From: an uncultured Flavobacteriaceae bacterium
GTDB lineage: Bacteria; Bacteroidota; Bacteroidia; Flavobacteriales; Flavobacteriaceae
Reading direction: 5' to 3'
DNA: 64,000 nt
Assembly (NCBI GenBank): GCA_947487895.1
Contig: CANKYF010000001.1
Coordinates: 434,001 to 498,000 of the forward strand
The notes beneath the pieces were generated by a model. That model did no database searches. It was not told where the DNA came from and saw only the letters and a program-made list of their open reading frames with translations. Position numbers and translations under genes: made by a program. Below are positions 60,510 through 64,000 of this stretch, one piece after another (position 1 is the first letter of the stretch; every line of letters begins with the position of its first letter).

Positions 60510-62657
60510 ATGTATCGTAAAAAACTTTTAATAGTGTTATTGCTCTTTGTTGGGCTACCCACTTTTGCCCAGAAAATAGAACAACCTATTATGTATTTGT
60601 TAGACAAAACAGATAATAATAACATTACAACTGGTTCATCTAAAAATGATTTAAGAAGCTTATTGCAATATTTCAAGGAGAAGGATAACGTATTTGTAAA
60701 CGTTTCTAAAGACGACTTAGAATACATAAAAACCAATTATCCAAAAGAAGCATCAAGATCAATAGAAGTTGCCAATCAAATAGTTGATAAATATTTCTTG
60801 TATAGAGAACCTTGGGATATGGAAAGAACCAACATTCCATATCAATTTAAAAAAGATATAGATTGGTCAATAAATCCATTTGGAGATCCAGAATGGACAT
60901 GGATGTTGAATCGCCATAAGTATTGGACACATTTAGGTAAAGCTTACTTTTTTACTAAAAAAGAAAAGTATGCAAAAACATTCATCGATCAAATAGAACA
61001 TTGGATTGATAATAACCCTTTATCATCATTAGAGAATATCTATAAAAATAGTGGGGCTTGGAGAAGGATTGAAGCTGGTATTCGTTGTAAAAACTGGATA
61101 ACTACTTTTGAATATATTAAAAACTCAAAACATGTTACGCCAGAGTTTTTGGAAAAGTTTTTAAGTGCACTTCATTTACATGGAGAGTATTTAAACCATA
61201 GTTTTGGTTCTTTTTCTAAAACCAGTAATTGGGGTGTTTTAGAGTATAATGGGCTGTTTATACTCTCAATTTACCTAAAAGAATTTAAATCAGCTAAAGA
61301 TTGGCAGAAAAATGCTATTGATAGGTTAACTTATTGTGCCAATTTGCAAGTATTAGAAGATGGTTCACATTGGGAACATTCTCCCACGTATCACAACGAG
61401 GTAATGAGTAGTTTTCTTGATGTGTATTTTTTATCAAAGCAAAACAAAATTGAACTTCCAAAATCTTTAATAAAAAAAATAAAAGATCAAGCTTTAGTAA
61501 ACGTAAAATGGCAAAAACCTAATTATAATCAACCTTTGTTAGGAGATAGTGATGATGTTGATACAAGAGACTTATTAACCTTAGCTGCCTATTTATTTCA
61601 AAATTCAGTTCTGAAATCTAGAGCGTTTAGAGTCTTAGATTTAGATAATTATTTGCTTTTAGGCTCCAAAGGAAATAAAGTGTATAATGAATTAAATGGA
61701 GAAACGCCTAGTTTCCATTCAGCTTATTTGCCTAGTAGTGGTGATTTGTTTATGCGTGACTCATGGGAAGAAAATGGGCAATATGCCTCACTTCACTTAA
61801 AAAAGCTCGCAGGAGGACATGCCCATGATGATTTATTGAGTTTTACAATTTTCGCTAATGGAAAAGATTATATAGTAGATAGCGGCAGATATACCTATGT
61901 AAACAATAAGTGGCGTAAAGCATTAAAAGAAAGTTTTGCACATAATACACTTTCTGTTGATGATTTGCCTAATAGTATTTTAAATGGGTCTTGGGCTAGT
62001 GAATTTGAAGCTTGGGGAGATGGTGCTTATGTTAAACTAGGTAATAATTTTGATTATGGAGAAGGAATAAACTATGCGTATAGTAGGTTAGAAGATCCTG
62101 TACTTATGAAACGCAGGATGTTGTATTTAAAGCCCAATGTATGGTTGCTTTTTGATAGTTTTCAGGCACAAAAAAGGCATAAATACAGTCAATATTTTAA
62201 TTTCCCAAATAAAAATGTAATTGTTGTTGATAATAAAGTTAAAACTACGTATTCAGAAAAAAATATTGTAATCAATCAATTAAAAGAAGTCAATTATAAT
62301 GTTTTAGATTCATGGTATTCAACTGAATACAATTTGAAAACACCAAGCAAAAAGATTGAGGCTTACAAAGAAGCTGAGGGCTTTGCATCCTTTATTACTT
62401 TAATCCACTTTGAAGAAGACAAGCCAAAAGAGGTTAAAAGAATACCAGTATATACCAGAGAAGGGAATCTACTTTCAGATAATGAAGCCGAAGCAGTAGG
62501 TATTACTATAAATAATACTGATTATACACTTTTGGTGACGTATAAATCCTCTAAATTATCTAATCATTTTTTTAAAATAAATGATGAATTAGTGCATGGA
62601 GAAATTGTGTTAATGGAAAAGAATAAAACAGAAAAAACAATACATGTTATTAAGTAG
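60510..62657 (+). CDS. Heparinase II/III family polysaccharide lyase (PL12-like)
   Basis: A 715-residue exported lyase (signal LLIVLLLFVGLPTFAQ). The N-terminal alpha/alpha toroid (~60-400) contains NPFGDPEWTWMLNRHKYW, GAWRRIEAGIRCKNW, SKTSNWGVLEYNGLF and EDGSHWEHSPTYHNEV, with Asn/Tyr/His of the lyase site. The heparinase II/III beta-sandwich (~410-700) begins FMRDSWEENGQYASLHLKKLAGGHAHDDLLSF and holds SGRYTY and SFAHNTLSVDD. This is the Hepar_II_III_N plus Hepar_II_III architecture of PL12-type enzymes. Substrate is a uronate-containing polysaccharide; heparan is only the family prototype. Confidence 0.87.
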   Translation: MYRKKLLIVLLLFVGLPTFAQKIEQPIMYLLDKTDNNNITTGSSKNDLRSLLQYFKEKDNVFVNVSKDDLEYIKTNYPKEASRSIEVANQIVDKYFLYREPWDMERTNIPYQFKKDIDWSINPFGDPEWTWMLNRHKYWTHLGKAYFFTKKEKYAKTFIDQIEHWIDNNPLSSLENIYKNSGAWRRIEAGIRCKNWITTFEYIKNSKHVTPEFLEKFLSALHLHGEYLNHSFGSFSKTSNWGVLEYNGLFILSIYLKEFKSAKDWQKNAIDRLTYCANLQVLEDGSHWEHSPTYHNEVMSSFLDVYFLSKQNKIELPKSLIKKIKDQALVNVKWQKPNYNQPLLGDSDDVDTRDLLTLAAYLFQNSVLKSRAFRVLDLDNYLLLGSKGNKVYNELNGETPSFHSAYLPSSGDLFMRDSWEENGQYASLHLKKLAGGHAHDDLLSFTIFANGKDYIVDSGRYTYVNNKWRKALKESFAHNTLSVDDLPNSILNGSWASEFEAWGDGAYVKLGNNFDYGEGINYAYSRLEDPVLMKRRMLYLKPNVWLLFDSFQAQKRHKYSQYFNFPNKNVIVVDNKVKTTYSEKNIVINQLKEVNYNVLDSWYSTEYNLKTPSKKIEAYKEAEGFASFITLIHFEEDKPKEVKRIPVYTREGNLLSDNEAEAVGITINNTDYTLLVTYKSSKLSNHFFKINDELVHGEIVLMEKNKTEKTIHVIK

Positions 62658-62702
62658 AAAAAACTTAAAATAAGTATTGATTAATTTTAAAAATAGTTCA
62701 AA

Positions 62703-63965
62703 ATGAATACTATACCTAAAAAGCGTTACTTTTTCTTTGCCGGATCATTTTTAATAACCCTTTTATTATATATAGATAGGGTTTGTATATCATCTGCTAA
62801 AGATTCTATAAGTTCAGATTTAAACTTAACAGATATTCAAATGGGGTGGGTATTAAGTGCGTTTGCTTTGGGTTATGCATTATTTCAAGTTCCGGGAGGT
62901 TCTTTAGGAGATAAATACGGAGTTAGAAAAGTAATGACGTCTATTATGGTATTATGGTCCATATTTACTGCTCTAACCGGGGTAGCATGGAATTATATTT
63001 CAATGCTGTTTTTTAGGTTTATTTTTGGAGCAGGAGAAGCCGGGGCTTTTCCAAATATTTCCAGAGCAGCCTTTTCGTGGGTACCAACTAAAGAAAGAGG
63101 TGTTTTTCAAGGAATCAACTTTTCAGGTTCTAGACTAGGAGCTGCGTTTGCGTTACCACTTGTAGCATATTTAATAGATGAATGGGGATGGCGTGATATA
63201 TTCTATTTTTTTGGTGTAATAGGTATTCTTTTTGCTATTAGTTTTTTTACGTTTTTTAGAAACAGACCAGAGGAACATTCTGGACTTTCAGAAAAAGAGA
63301 AAGAATTTATTGTAAAGAACAGGCAACAGGAAGTTGAAGTAAAAGGAGGGAATTTACCTTTAAAAACCATTTTATCTTCTAAAAATGTAATTCTTGCAAT
63401 GATTCAGTATATAGGAAGTAATTTTATTTTCTTCTTTATGTTAACTTGGTTATTCCCTTATATAAAAGCAAAATATGAACTTAGCTTAGTATCTACAGGG
63501 TTTTATGCAATGTTGCCGCTTTTAGCTGGTGCAGTAGGTAATTGGGTGTCTGGCTTTATGGTAGATAGTATTTATAGAAAAGGACACTGGAAAAAATCTA
63601 GACAGTTACCAGCAACTATAGGTTTTATTTTGGTTGTTATTGGGATTTTATCAAGTTTGTATATGGATACAGCTTTAGGAGCGGTTTTATGTTTATCTGT
63701 GGCTATTTTTGGAGCAGATATGACATTGAGTCCTTCTTGGTCTTTCTGTATGGATATAGGTGAAGAAAACTCAGGAAAAGTATCAGGCATGATGAATATG
63801 GCAGGTAATTTAGGTTCTTTTACAACAGCTTTGGCTTTTCCGTATCTACAAGAATGGACAGGTTCAAATGAACCATTCTTTTACGTGGCGGCTGTTTTAG
63901 GAGTTATTTCTATCTTATGCTGGTCTTTTATGAATCCTAACAAAAAATTAAATAATGCAGAATAA
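62703..63965 (+). CDS. MFS transporter, anion:cation symporter type (hexuronate-like)
   Basis: A 420-residue 12-helix inner-membrane transporter. FLITLLLYIDRVCISSAKDSI and SAFALGYALFQVPGGSLGDKYGVRKVM (MFS motif A) are followed by FGAGEAGAFPNISRAAFSWVP, all typical of ExuT/GudP-type sugar-acid symporters. It probably imports the products of the lyase or related sugar acids. It lies 45 nt after the lyase, and its stop overlaps the next start by 11 nt. Confidence 0.92.
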   Translation: MNTIPKKRYFFFAGSFLITLLLYIDRVCISSAKDSISSDLNLTDIQMGWVLSAFALGYALFQVPGGSLGDKYGVRKVMTSIMVLWSIFTALTGVAWNYISMLFFRFIFGAGEAGAFPNISRAAFSWVPTKERGVFQGINFSGSRLGAAFALPLVAYLIDEWGWRDIFYFFGVIGILFAISFFTFFRNRPEEHSGLSEKEKEFIVKNRQQEVEVKGGNLPLKTILSSKNVILAMIQYIGSNFIFFFMLTWLFPYIKAKYELSLVSTGFYAMLPLLAGAVGNWVSGFMVDSIYRKGHWKKSRQLPATIGFILVVIGILSSLYMDTALGAVLCLSVAIFGADMTLSPSWSFCMDIGEENSGKVSGMMNMAGNLGSFTTALAFPYLQEWTGSNEPFFYVAAVLGVISILCWSFMNPNKKLNNAE

Positions 63966-64000
63966 ATTAAAAGGCGTTGCTATTGGAGCAGGTTATTTTA
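63955..64000 (+). CDS. Gfo/Idh/MocA family oxidoreductase, 5' end only
   Basis: An ATG at 63955, inside the end of the MFS gene, opens MQNKLKGVAIGAGYF, running off the window. The GVAIGAGYF stretch is the start of a Rossmann NAD(P)-binding domain in the form seen in Gfo/Idh/MocA dehydrogenases. Only 15 residues are visible, so the call is tentative, but a sugar-acid dehydrogenase suits the operon. Confidence 0.55.
   Translation, partial: MQNKLKGVAIGAGYF

Noticed and set aside
1-64000. tRNA, rRNA and CRISPR arrays
   Set aside because: I looked through the intergenic regions and saw no cloverleaf-like sequence, no rRNA segments and no regularly spaced repeats.

Overview
The window is AT-rich chromosomal DNA from a member of the Bacteroidota, most likely a marine Flavobacteriaceae. 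The evidence is TAnnTTTG-type promoter boxes (one complete TTG-N19-TATATTTG), almost no Shine-Dalgarno sequences, type IX secretion C-terminal sorting domains, menaquinone genes, a GH16 enzyme of the agarase/porphyranase type, a heparinase II/III-like lyase, and families of short palindromic repeats of a kind common in flavobacterial genomes. I found no rRNA, tRNA or CRISPR array.

Layout. 1-2479: a truncated TPR protein and a lipoprotein related to cholesterol-dependent cytolysins. 2725-20462: housekeeping genes (MutS2-like ATPase, RecG, M1 aminopeptidase, patatin, FMN glutamate-synthase-like protein, UvrD/PcrA, YrdC/Sua5, OmpA lipoprotein, GT2) mixed with small secreted proteins. 20575-36990: holA and ung, then the menaquinone pathway in two blocks (menB-menA-UlaG-like-menC-CPBP-menE, and thioesterase-menF-menD). 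Between the blocks lie an rRNA methyltransferase-like gene, a nitronate monooxygenase-like gene, a cobalamin riboswitch in front of a single-domain PAS protein, an AraC/GyrI regulator and an orphan T9SS sorting domain. 37096-42020: DUF2853, a CvfB-like S1 protein, a GH16 lipoprotein, an unknown protein and mnmE.

42002-53896 is the accessory heart of the window: an integrated element of about 11.9 kb in the 3' end of mnmE. It is bounded by a 19-bp direct repeat (18/19 identical; the one difference is synonymous in mnmE). It encodes a zinc-finger/HTH protein, a tyrosine recombinase, an excisionase-like HTH protein, a putative replication initiator, two proteins of unknown function, a strongly structured noncoding stretch, and a five-gene defence operon joined by overlapping or nearly touching ends. 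The operon is an XRE regulator, a nuclease-methyltransferase fusion, a specificity subunit, and a Septu-type PtuA ATPase and PtuB HNH nuclease. This is the best candidate for a composite, possibly undescribed defence system.

54137-64000: a T9SS cargo protein, a Crp-type regulator, and a LacI regulator divergent from a catabolic operon (TtuC/DmlA-like dehydrogenase, cyclase-family hydrolase, four-carbon acid sugar kinase, heparinase II/III-like lyase, MFS transporter, start of a Gfo/Idh/MocA oxidoreductase). The divergent region holds a complete promoter flanked by two TTGCGCAA palindromes 106 bp apart, which suggests a LacI-controlled uronate/acid-sugar utilisation locus.
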